Of a DNA stretch of 64,000 nucleotides, positions 17,337 through 24,462 are shown piece after piece. The notes under the pieces are model-generated. The model was not told where the DNA came from. It worked only from the letters and a program-made list of their open reading frames with translations, and made no database searches. The position numbers were made by a program, and so were the translations under genes. This DNA is from Shewanella eurypsychrophilus. GTDB lineage: Bacteria; Pseudomonadota; Gammaproteobacteria; Enterobacterales; Shewanellaceae. How positions within the stretch are numbered: position 1 is the stretch's first letter; the number at the start of each line of letters is the position of its first letter. Where the stretch lies: positions 5,024,501 through 5,088,500 of the forward strand of contig NZ_CP045503.2 in assembly GCF_007004545.3 (NCBI RefSeq), read 5' to 3'.

Positions 17337-19559
17337 ATGCGCAATGCATTGATCTCAGCATTTATGTTGTCATCTGTTGTCGTATTGGCATCGAGCCAAG
17401 TACTTGCAGATGAGGGACAATGGCAGCCTTATCAAATGCCATCGATTGCAGATAAGCTTAGCGAAAAAGGGATTGAGATCCCTGCGAAGCAATTGGCTGA
17501 TCTCAGCCAATATCCGATGAATGCCGTTGTCGGACTCGGCTATTGTACTGCCAGTTTCGTATCTCCCCAAGGGTTAGTTGTCACAAACCATCACTGTGCG
17601 TACCGAGCCATTCAATACAACAGTAAAAAAGAGCATAATTATCTTGCCGATGGCTTCCTGGCAACAAGCAAAATCGATGAACCAACCGCTGGACCGAACG
17701 AAAGATTATACATCACAGAGGCGGTAACCGATGTCAGCGAACAAGTCACACAAAACTTAAGCCAAGACCCATTAATACGCTACGAAGAGATACAGTCAAA
17801 TAGAAAGTCACTGATTAAAAAGTGTGAGAATGATGATAACTACCGTTGCTCAGTCAGAAGTTTTCACAACGGTTTAGAATACTATCTCATCAAGCAATTG
17901 ATCATCCGTGACGTACGTTTAGTCTATGCACCACCTGAGAGTGCAGGTGCATTTGGCGGCGACATAGATAACTACGAATACCCGCGTCACTCTGCAGATT
18001 TTACTTTCTTACGTGCTTACGTTGGTAAAGATGGCAAACCTGCAGTGTTTAGCCAGGACAATGTACCTTATCAGCCCAAAAGCCACCTAAAGATAAACAC
18101 TGACGGCGTAAAAGCCGGTGATGGTGTGTTTGTCGCAGGATATCCAGGCTCAACCAGTCGCTACCGCCTAACCAGTGAACTTAAATTTGCCAGCGATTGG
18201 TTATATCCGACATTAGCCGGTCGTTATCAACTGCGCATCGATACCATCGAAACCATGAGCGCTGCAGATAAGGCCGTGAAAATTAAATACGCTGGCACAC
18301 TCGCGGGAATGGCTAACCGCATGAAAAAGTATAATGGCTTACTCGATGGCTTTAAGGCCACGGATATTGCAGGTATCAAGCAGAGCCGTGAAGATGATTT
18401 CAAACAATGGCTAGCGACCGATAAGACCTACCAGTCATATCAAGCTAAATTCGATAAGCTCGAGAGCCTACTCGCCAAGAAACGCATTGACAGCCAAACT
18501 CGTTACTATTTCGAGAATGCTCAATCTAGCGCCTTACTTGCAGCAGCAAATAAGCTGTATCGATTATCAAAAGAGAAGGCCAAAGCCGACAGTGATCGTG
18601 AAGAGGGTTATCAAGAGCGTGACATGAAGATGTTTAAGGCTCGTCTTAAGCGAATAGATTCTAGCTTCGATATTGCCGTGGATAAAACCTTATGGTTACA
18701 AGACCTAGAGGCATACAAGGCACAAGAAAATCGAGTTGCCGCTTTGGACGCTATGCTTATAGATAATAAGCAGTCCGCTTCTCTATCTGAAAAGCTTGAT
18801 GGCCTCTACTCATTAACCTCCCTGACAGATCAGGATAAACGATTAGCCTGGATGGATGCCAAAGCCGAAGCGTTCGAGACCAGTGCCGATCCATTTATTC
18901 GCTTAGCTGTAGCGCTTTATGATACAAAAATGGCACAGGAGAAGGACAAGAAAACACTAGCAGGTGATCTTTCTCAAGCCCGCCCTGACTATATGAAAGC
19001 CATTATCAGCTACTACAAGGCTAATGACTGGCCTGTATACCCAGACGCCAATGGCACCTTGCGTATCAGCTATGGCATGGTCGACGGATATCAATCGACA
19101 GACGCCTTATATAAGCAACCTTTCACACGCCTCGAAGGCATAACGGCCAAACATACAGGCGTAGAGCCTTTCAACGCACCATCTAAGCTTCTTAAGGCCA
19201 TTGAAGAGCAACGCTATGGCAGTCATAAGGTTGAAACGGTATACCAAGATCCTACATCTTGGATATGCCGTTTGTTTTCTTGTTTAGATAAGCCAGAAGA
19301 GTTTAATTCGGTGCCAGTTAACTTCCTATCGAGTGTCGATACCACAGGTGGAAACTCGGGGTCTCCCGTATTTAACGGCAAGGGAGAGTTAGTTGGCCTC
19401 AACTTCGATTCCACCTATGAAGCGATAACCAAGGACTGGTTCTTCAACCCAACGATCACTCGCGCCGTACATGTGGATTTCCGTTATATCCTCTGGATGA
19501 TGGATGAAGTGGACCATGCGGATAACTTGATAGCCGAGTTGGATTTAGTTAGAAACTAA
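17337..19559 (+). CDS. S46 family dipeptidyl-peptidase (DPP11-like)
   Basis: A 740-residue secreted serine exopeptidase of family S46 that removes dipeptides from peptide N-termini, likely in the periplasm. The signal peptide ends SQVLA. The chymotrypsin-like triad is visible: His in VTNHHCAYR (residue 85/86), Asp in GGDIDNYEYPRHSADF near 225, and Ser in TTGGNSGSPV near 670. A helical lid domain occupies the middle. Eighteen residues after the Ser is another Ser (NFDSTYE). From memory, Arg or Ser here marks DPP11 (Asp/Glu at P1) and Gly marks DPP7, so acidic specificity is inferred. A cysteine pair lies in WICRLFSCLDK. AAGGA precedes the ATG. Confidence 0.9.
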   Translation: MRNALISAFMLSSVVVLASSQVLADEGQWQPYQMPSIADKLSEKGIEIPAKQLADLSQYPMNAVVGLGYCTASFVSPQGLVVTNHHCAYRAIQYNSKKEHNYLADGFLATSKIDEPTAGPNERLYITEAVTDVSEQVTQNLSQDPLIRYEEIQSNRKSLIKKCENDDNYRCSVRSFHNGLEYYLIKQLIIRDVRLVYAPPESAGAFGGDIDNYEYPRHSADFTFLRAYVGKDGKPAVFSQDNVPYQPKSHLKINTDGVKAGDGVFVAGYPGSTSRYRLTSELKFASDWLYPTLAGRYQLRIDTIETMSAADKAVKIKYAGTLAGMANRMKKYNGLLDGFKATDIAGIKQSREDDFKQWLATDKTYQSYQAKFDKLESLLAKKRIDSQTRYYFENAQSSALLAAANKLYRLSKEKAKADSDREEGYQERDMKMFKARLKRIDSSFDIAVDKTLWLQDLEAYKAQENRVAALDAMLIDNKQSASLSEKLDGLYSLTSLTDQDKRLAWMDAKAEAFETSADPFIRLAVALYDTKMAQEKDKKTLAGDLSQARPDYMKAIISYYKANDWPVYPDANGTLRISYGMVDGYQSTDALYKQPFTRLEGITAKHTGVEPFNAPSKLLKAIEEQRYGSHKVETVYQDPTSWICRLFSCLDKPEEFNSVPVNFLSSVDTTGGNSGSPVFNGKGELVGLNFDSTYEAITKDWFFNPTITRAVHVDFRYILWMMDEVDHADNLIAELDLVRN

Positions 19560-19572
19560 GTTGCAAAAGTTT

Positions 19573-19605
19573 CTAGGGCCTAGGTTTTAGGCCCTAGGCT
19601 TTTTA
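19573..19605 (+). terminator. Terminator after the S46 peptidase
   Basis: CTAGGGCCTA and TAGGCCCTAG form a 10-bp stem, followed by G and CTTTTT, 13 bp past the stop. Confidence 0.75.
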
Positions 19606-19670
19606 GGAATAGATGTAAAAGCTGAGACGACGGCCTTTGGCCTATCACTACGTGGACGGCTTCGCCTATT

Positions 19671-20094
19671 TGTAGGAGGGTCTTTAGCCCCGAGGTTCAC
19701 AGGTTCATCCTTCCCGGCTAAAGCCGGTCCTACAACTCAACGTAATCTGACCGCCATGGATGATGGAAATGTCGGCTATGTAGGGAACAATAACCGACGC
19801 AGCCCTACCAGCGTAGCGTCTTCTTTTCTGTAGGAGGGGCTTTAGCCCCGAAGTTCACTGGTTCATCCTTCCCGGCTAAAGCCGGTCCTACAACTCAACG
19901 TAATCTGACCGCCATGGATGATGGAAATGTCGGCTATGTAGGGAACAATAACCGACGCAGCCCTACTAGCGTAGTGTCTTCTTTTCTGTAGGAGGGGCTT
20001 TAGCCCCGAGGTTCAAGGATTCATCCTCTCCCGGCTAAAGCCGGTCCTACAACTCAACATCTTCTTAGCCCTACCAGCACAGCATCTTCTTTTT
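19671..20094. repeat. 158-bp tandem array carrying REP-like palindrome pairs
   Basis: Two nearly identical 158-bp units (19671-19828 and 19829-19986) are followed by a third, 19987-20094, with an internal deletion. Each starts with a REP-type pair: GTAGGAGGGGCTTTAGCCCC, a spacer of about 20 bases, and CCGGCTAAAGCCGGTCCTAC. Each half folds alone and the outer GTAGGA/TCCTAC ends also pair. Between the pairs lies a shared segment of about 85 bp including GGCTATGTAGGGAACAATAA. The first pair has one substitution (T for G in the G-run). With its flanks this array makes up most of the 638-bp gap between the S46 gene and rplI; no gene is seen. Confidence 0.93.
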
Positions 20095-20103
20095 TCCAGA
20101 CAT

Positions 20104-20139
20104 AAAAAAACACCGCCTAATAAATTAGTGCGGTGTTTT
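20104..20139 (-). terminator. Terminator after rplI
   Basis: AAAACACCGC pairs with GCGGTGTTTT across a 13-base loop. On the minus strand the stem is followed by seven T, 58 bp past the rplI stop. It closes the rpsF-priB-rpsR-rplI operon. Confidence 0.85.
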
Positions 20140-20197
20140 CTTTTAAAGCTATCCCCTTAATGCCAAAGCATTAAGTCATTCGCTTTAAACTAATGTA

Positions 20198-20650
20198 TTA
20201 GTCTTCTGCAACAACAGAAATCTTAACAATAGCTTTAACTTCTGAGTGAACCTGAACTTCAACTTCGAATTCACCAGTAGTACGCAATGCGCCTAATGAA
20301 AGACGAACTTCGCTCTTAGCAAGTTCAACACCAGCAGCCGTAACTGCATCAGCGATGTCACGGTTACCAATTGAACCGAACAGCTTGCCTTCGTCACCAG
20401 CTTTAGAAGCGATAACAACAGACTCAAGAGCGTTGAGTTTCTCAGCGCGCTCGTTTGCAGCAGTAAGGGTCGCAGCTAACTTAGCTTCTAGCTCAGCACG
20501 ACGTGCTTCAAAAACTTCAGTGTTAGCAGTATTAGCAACAACTGCTTTACCCTGTGGCAGAAGGTAGTTACGTGCGTAACCAGACTTAACTGCAACTTGG
20601 TCACCAAGATTTCCTAGGTTAGCAATTTTATCAAGTAAAATAACGTTCAT
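20198..20650 (-). CDS. rplI: 50S ribosomal protein L9
   Basis: L9 is a two-domain protein at the base of the L1 stalk. The 150-residue sequence shows the N-terminal rRNA-binding domain (MNVILLDKIANLGNLGDQV and KSGYARNYLLPQGKA), the long connecting helix near residues 41-75 and the C-terminal domain with GKLFGSIGNRDIADA. AGAGGAA precedes the ATG. It is the last gene of the rpsF operon. Confidence 0.98.
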   Translation of the reverse strand: MNVILLDKIANLGNLGDQVAVKSGYARNYLLPQGKAVVANTANTEVFEARRAELEAKLAATLTAANERAEKLNALESVVIASKAGDEGKLFGSIGNRDIADAVTAAGVELAKSEVRLSLGALRTTGEFEVEVQVHSEVKAIVKISVVAED

Positions 20651-20677
20651 TATTAATTCCTCTAAATGGTTGCGCTA

Positions 20678-20905
20678 TTACTGATGTAGATCAGTATAAG
20701 GCAGTAGAGAAAGATAACGAGCACGCTTGATAGCGCGAGCTAGTTGACGTTGATATTTAGCATTTGTACCTGTGATACGACTAGGAACAATTTTGCCACT
20801 TTCAGTAACATAATTCTTCAGAGTAACGATATCTTTGTAATCAATCTCAATTACACCTTCTGCAGTAAAACGGCAGAACTTGCGACGACGGAAATAACGT
20901 GCCAT
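20678..20905 (-). CDS. rpsR: 30S ribosomal protein S18
   Basis: A 75-residue S18 with the conserved MARYFRRRKFCRFTAEG start, IDYKDIVTLKNYVTESGKI and GTNAKYQRQLARAIKRAR. S18 pairs with S6 in the 30S platform. It lies 11 bp after priB and 27 bp before rplI. Confidence 0.98.
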   Translation of the reverse strand: MARYFRRRKFCRFTAEGVIEIDYKDIVTLKNYVTESGKIVPSRITGTNAKYQRQLARAIKRARYLSLLPYTDLHQ

Positions 20906-20916
20906 GTGACAGTCTC

Positions 20917-21222
20917 CTAAGTTTTCAATTCGACATTTTCAGCGTGGACAACTAAACGGTTCTGGCCATTTCGACTCTGCTGGAGAGCGATAAAGCCTTG
21001 CACCTCGATATCCACACCAATTTTCAGCTTATCTGTCGCGCTTTCAAAGCGCTCACCACTAAATATCACTTGTATCTGACAGTATACGTTTCTCAGCATA
21101 TCAGCTTCGAAACACTGGGATTTGTGTTCCAACATCACCACACAATGTGCGATACCTGCTGGGCTTTTAAAGCTTCTGGAACGCGTAATGGTTCCCGATA
21201 ACACCAAGTGATTGGTGGCCAC
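20917..21222 (-). CDS. priB: Primosomal replication protein PriB
   Basis: PriB is a dimeric OB-fold single-strand-binding protein that helps PriA reload DnaB at stalled forks. It has 101 residues, with NHLVLSGTITRSRSFKSPAGI at the start (given here as NHLVLSGTITRSRSF), HCVVMLEHKSQCFEADM and VDIEVQGFIALQQSRNGQNR, all typical. The start is GTG at 21222, eight bp after the rpsF stop, without an obvious ribosome site, so it is probably translated by coupling. Confidence 0.95.
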   Translation of the reverse strand: MATNHLVLSGTITRSRSFKSPAGIAHCVVMLEHKSQCFEADMLRNVYCQIQVIFSGERFESATDKLKIGVDIEVQGFIALQQSRNGQNRLVVHAENVELKT

Positions 21223-21230
21223 AGAAAAAC

Positions 21231-21659
21231 TTACTCAGCTGCTTTTTCAGCGGCTTCTTTAACTTCAGCAGGTGCTTCTTTAGCTTCAACAGGCGCACTA
21301 CGACGCTCGCCTTCGCTTGAACGACGTGAATCACGTTCGTCTTTAGCTTTAGCCATAGGAGATGCTTCAGTGATAGCAGCTTTAGTACGCATAACCATGT
21401 TACGCAATACAGCATCGTTGAAACGGAAAGCTGTCTCAAGTTCTTCAACCGACTCAGCAGATGCTTCTACGTTCATAAGAACATAGTGAGCTTTATGCAG
21501 TTCGATTATTGGGTAAGCCAGTTGACGACGGCCCCAATCTTCTAAACGATGAATTTGACCGCCAGCTTGGGTAATGATACCCGTGTAACGCTCAATCATA
21601 CTAGGTACTTGTTCACTCTGATCAGGGTGAACCAAAAATACGATTTCATAATGACGCAT
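21231..21659 (-). CDS. rpsF: 30S ribosomal protein S6
   Basis: S6 (142 residues) with MRHYEIVFLVHPDQSEQVP, RLEDWGRRQLAYPI, KAHYVLMNVEAS and the FRFNDAVLRNMVMR strand. A Lys/Glu/Ala-rich tail from about residue 105 (EGERRSAPVEAKEAPAEV) fits the site where RimK adds glutamates in relatives, though E. coli S6 is slightly shorter. The perfect AAGGAG lies seven bases before the ATG. It is the first gene of rpsF-priB-rpsR-rplI. Confidence 0.97.
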   Translation of the reverse strand: MRHYEIVFLVHPDQSEQVPSMIERYTGIITQAGGQIHRLEDWGRRQLAYPIIELHKAHYVLMNVEASAESVEELETAFRFNDAVLRNMVMRTKAAITEASPMAKAKDERDSRRSSEGERRSAPVEAKEAPAEVKEAAEKAAE

Positions 21660-21683
21660 ATTTTTGCTCCTTACGGTTATCTA

Positions 21684-21718
21684 GCCTCGTTGTTGGCTCA
21701 GTCAAACCAAATAGAGGC
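21684..21718 (-). promoter_or_regulatory. Hairpin in the rpsF leader, possible S6:S18 autoregulatory site
   Basis: GCCTC and GAGGC enclose a 25-base loop 25 bases before the rpsF start codon. Many bacteria repress this operon through an S6:S18-binding RNA motif in this place. The stem alone is not diagnostic, and the conserved loop bases were not confirmed. Confidence 0.3.
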
Positions 21719-21754
21719 AAGGAACTAATTAAAGTGACTGATTTAAGCCGCAAG

Positions 21755-21783
21755 ATACTACACAAATCCGAATCTGAATTCAA
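21755..21783 (-). promoter_or_regulatory. Candidate sigma-70 promoter for the rpsF operon
   Basis: On the minus strand TTGAAT and TAGTAT are separated by exactly 17 bp. The start site would fall about 90 bases before the rpsF ATG, leaving room for a leader hairpin. Confidence 0.55.
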
Positions 21784-22039
21784 GCAGTATCGACAGTTTT
21801 TGTCACGCTATGCGCTAACACTAATGTCTCTAGTTACATTCGCTCAGGACAAAGTACATTAAGCAGAGCCATTAGCCCGGCTCATTAATCGTCTCAGACT
21901 TATTACTGTGATAAATATGACAACAGATATTCGAATTTGTATCGTCATATTCACTTTACCGAGCGTCTACACAATAGGTATGATGCTAGCTTGCCACCAT
22001 TGATCCTCATCACATTAAAATAATAGTAAGAATAAAATA
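21784..22039. other. Divergent region between rpsF and the DUF481 gene
   Basis: Together with the rpsF leader this forms a 380-bp gap. Beyond the rpsF promoter and leader, it holds AT-rich sequence presumed to contain the promoter for the DUF481 gene. No gene or clear repeat was seen. Confidence 0.5.
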
Positions 22040-22801
22040 ATGTTTAGAGTTTTATCTGCCCTACTTTTATCAGCTCCTCTTTCAGCCTGGGCCTTAGTTC
22101 CACCTGACTATCAAGAGCTACCGAGTGATTTCACTGCTGAAATAGAAGCGGGCTTGCAACTCAATACCGGTAATACTGAATCCAGTAGCTTTAACGGTAG
22201 AACCAAACTTGTCTATGATACGGAGCAGTTTAGACAGGAAGGGACCTTTAAGCTCTATTACGCAGCCGATAATGAAAACACCACGGCCGAAAAATATGAT
22301 GTGCAGTTGCAGTCCAGTTATAAACTAAACAATGATTTTTCATGGCTTGACGATGGCTACATATTTGGTCGAGGTGACTTCACCCTTGACCGCTTCGGTA
22401 GTTATACTCAAATATCTACGATTTCTACGGGTTATGGTTTCGATGCCGTATCAAATAGTGATACTAAACTCAGCTTAGAAATCGGTCCGGGTTACCGATA
22501 TAACATGCCCATCGAAACAGAATCAGAGCCAGACCCTGCGCCCAATAAAGATATCATTATCCGTACCGCGGCCAAGTTTGAACAGAAATTACAAGAGTAC
22601 ACCAGCCTCAACGCCGACCTCACCGCGGAAGTAGGCGAAGACAACAGCACCCTCACATTAGATATGAACTACAAGAACACCCTCTTCCAAGACTGGGCCT
22701 TCAAGATAGGCGTCAACATCAAGTACACAGACGTGGTACCCGAAGGCACCGAGCAAACAGACACCATAACGACATTCAACTTACTGTATACGTTCCAGTA
22801 G
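22040..22801 (+). CDS. DUF481 family outer-membrane protein (YdiY-like)
   Basis: A 253-residue precursor with signal peptide (FRVLSALLLSAPLSAWA). The mature part matches DUF481: AEIEAGLQLNTGNTESSSFNG at the start (shown here as IEAGLQLNTGNTESSS), then repeated beta-strands such as RQEGTFKLYYAADNENTTAE, GYIFGRGDFTLDRFG and ending in FNLLYTFQ. The family are salt- or alkali-induced barrel proteins of unknown transport role. It stands alone at the edge of the accessory spot between rpsF and rlmB. Confidence 0.85.
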   Translation: MFRVLSALLLSAPLSAWALVPPDYQELPSDFTAEIEAGLQLNTGNTESSSFNGRTKLVYDTEQFRQEGTFKLYYAADNENTTAEKYDVQLQSSYKLNNDFSWLDDGYIFGRGDFTLDRFGSYTQISTISTGYGFDAVSNSDTKLSLEIGPGYRYNMPIETESEPDPAPNKDIIIRTAAKFEQKLQEYTSLNADLTAEVGEDNSTLTLDMNYKNTLFQDWAFKIGVNIKYTDVVPEGTEQTDTITTFNLLYTFQ

Positions 22802-22972
22802 AAGGTTCGAGGCCCTAGGTTAGAGAAACTAGGATTGAGGCTCAAAGAAGAGTCGTAAGCGATAAGTTTTAAGCTGTAAGTTTATAAAAACAAGCGGCTT
22901 TACTCTTCCCTATAGACTTTCTATGGCACGCCCAACATATAGCTCTTCAACGAGACATCATCGAGTTGAGCT

Positions 22973-23186
22973 TGTCGGATTACAAGTTGCTGAAATATCT
23001 TTTATGGGTTCATCTGGCTGGCTTGGTATTTGGTTAGTTGATTAAATACCAAAGCTTCATTGGTATTTATTGCTTGCAGCAGGCTTTAGTGCAAACGCTT
23101 CTGTGACACGCTGTAGACCCATCCCTGGGCGCTCTGCCGTGACATCCCTGTCACGGAAGGTCGCAGCTGCGTTTACACCTGAGTGT
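22973..23186. repeat. Intergenic repeat, copy 1
   Basis: About 200 bp similar to copy 2 at an offset of 278-279 bp. The first half has TTTTATGGGTTCAT; the second has GTGCAAACGCTTCTGTGACA and the perfect palindrome CCGTGACA-TCCC-TGTCACGG at 23137-23156, then GCGTTTACACCTGA. There is no coding potential. It resembles the palindromic repeats scattered in Shewanella-like genomes. Confidence 0.8.
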
Positions 23187-23251
23187 TTATCACTTCGATT
23201 TAAGCTTAAAATTTGCCTCTAACTCAATTCAGGACATACATGCACTGACCT

Positions 23252-23466
23252 GTCTGATAACCATTTATTGAAATGTTTTTTATTGGTTCATTAGGCTAGT
23301 TTTGTTATCAGGCAGCGACCTGCCAACCATCACTTCATAATTATCTATCACCCGCCGTGGGCTTAAGTGCAAACACTTCAGTGACACGCCGCAAGCACAA
23401 TCCCCGTGGGCTCTACCGTGACATCCCTGTCACGGAAGGTCATAGCCGCGTTTACACCTGAATGTA
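23252..23466. repeat. Intergenic repeat, copy 2
   Basis: The second copy, with TTTTATTGGTTCAT in its first half and GTGCAAACACTTCAGTGACA in its second. The palindrome CCGTGACA-TCCC-TGTCACGG is unchanged at 23417-23436 although flanking bases have diverged, suggesting it is the constrained part. Confidence 0.8.
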
Positions 23467-23596
23467 CTTAGTACTACAACACGTACACCCAAAGGGTTAC
23501 GCCGCCGGGTGCGGGATTACAGCGAGGCAATGCCAGAAAACTACAGCACCGCATCCAGCTTGTGTTGGCCATCTCAGGCCATTTATTATGTTAGTT

Positions 23597-23887
23597 TTAC
23601 ATGGATAATTCTTTAACCACTTGAAATACTGGGTAATCCTCTAATAAATCTTGCACAAGAATATCACAATGAAAAGTATTACCATGATAGTAGAATTGGA
23701 TATTCATTTCTTGTACTGCTTTCCATGATCCTGCAGTTCTTGCATCTCTCTTTATTTGTGCTTGAAAGTCTGTATTATTCTTGAATGTTCCTCCGTGAAG
23801 GTTGCCCATACTGTCAGTTTTGACGGAGTGTAATTCAACTTGATATTTAAATCCTGATTTTAAAGTTAACTCACCATCTGTGATCAT
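23597..23887 (-). CDS. Unknown small protein (island gene 3)
   Basis: A 96-residue protein with no recognised family. It is soluble, with beta-like segments (LTLKSGFKYQVELHSVKT, FKNNTDFQAQIKR, MNIQFYYHGNTFHCDIL) and no signal or membrane helix. AGGGAA lies five bases before the ATG at 23887, so translation is credible. It is the last of three unknown minus-strand genes separated by a shared element, which gives the locus the look of a gene-cassette row. Confidence 0.5.
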   Translation of the reverse strand: MITDGELTLKSGFKYQVELHSVKTDSMGNLHGGTFKNNTDFQAQIKRDARTAGSWKAVQEMNIQFYYHGNTFHCDILVQDLLEDYPVFQVVKELSM

Positions 23888-23950
23888 ATTATTCCCTATT
23901 GATTATTCTATTAATTAGTTTCGACTTGTAGTTATTTCATAATTGGTAAG

Positions 23951-24040
23951 GCTGCCCCATATCGCCGCAAACACTAGCGCGTAAGCTGGCGGTGTTTTTG
24001 CAGGCTTTTTTTAGCAAAAAACGCGACAGCCATAATATGT
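23951..24040 (-). repeat. Shared inter-gene element, copy A
   Basis: About 90 bp aligning with copy B at roughly 70% by eye. In the gene direction both read GGCT-GTC, then G-TTTTTGCTAAAA, then ACCG-CA, then GCGCT..TGTTT.CGGCG. TTTTTGC and GCAAAAA form a hairpin. It lies between island genes 2 and 3, and TAACAA occurs just upstream of both copies. This resembles a recombination site between cassettes, but the GTTRRRY core of integron attC sites is missing. Confidence 0.65.
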
Positions 24041-24084
24041 CCAGTACGTTGTTATCTTATGTGGTCAAACGATACAATTTTGAT

Positions 24085-24312
24085 TTACAACACAATGTAT
24101 ATACCGCGACTTACCTTATTGAAAATATGGTAGTTACCCGAAAAAGGATCTTCATTGCTATGGTTATCACAAAAGTCACTCGGTAAAATACTGCCTTCAG
24201 GAATTTCAGGATATAGCCCCTGAACAGTAGTTATGATTGTTTTTGTTGTAATTCTTTCACCGGATTTGAAACTACGCTTAATCGCATCTGATATTTTGTC
24301 TTTTCTTTCCAT
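24085..24312 (-). CDS. Unknown small protein with winged-helix-like pattern (island gene 2)
   Basis: A 75-residue protein. The pattern IKRSFKSGERITTKTIITTV, given here as IKRSFKSGERITTKTI, then YPEIPEGSILPSDFCDN and HIFNKVSRGIYIVL recalls the small domain often attached to or encoded beside restriction-type nucleases (from memory, unverified). The start is ATG 24312, supported by AGGTGG five bases upstream; a GTG at 24321 is in frame. It is flanked by copies A and B of the shared element. Confidence 0.5.
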   Translation of the reverse strand: MERKDKISDAIKRSFKSGERITTKTIITTVQGLYPEIPEGSILPSDFCDNHSNEDPFSGNYHIFNKVSRGIYIVL

Positions 24313-24353
24313 AAATTCCACCTCTTAAATTATTGATAATTCCCAAAACTGAA

Positions 24354-24446
24354 CAGCCACATCACGCCGTAAACAACAGCGCATAGGTTTGACGGTATTT
24401 TGCTGCGTTTTGTTTTAGCAAAAACAAGGACAAGCCGTAATGCATA
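24354..24446 (-). repeat. Shared inter-gene element, copy B
   Basis: About 93 bp homologous to copy A, between island genes 1 and 2. It carries GTTTTTGCTAAAAC followed by CGCAGCAAAATACCG, which fold back on each other. It begins 17 bp past the stop of the 285-residue gene. Confidence 0.65.
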
Positions 24447-24462
24447 TGATTGATTTGTTTTG

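Larger units (their letters stand above)
22802..23596. other. 795-bp gene-free region with duplicated repeat
   Basis: No credible gene was found between the DUF481 gene and the small unknown gene at 23597. It holds two copies of a repeat of about 200 bp (separate entries). Near 22802-22850 are CCTAGG-type motifs like those after the S46 gene, and close to 23500-23590 a GC-richer stretch that may be a further degenerate repeat. Confidence 0.6.

Noticed and set aside
19671..20094. CRISPR-like spacing
   Set aside because: The segments between palindromes are themselves identical, so they are not spacers; no cas genes are nearby.
23992..24186. 64-codon plus-strand frame over element A
   Set aside because: It starts inside the hairpin element and runs opposite to island gene 2; no supporting signals.
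23951..24446. Classical integron attC sites
   Set aside because: No GTTRRRY/RYYYAAC core pair was found in the elements and no integrase gene is in the window. Kept only as a cassette-like repeat.
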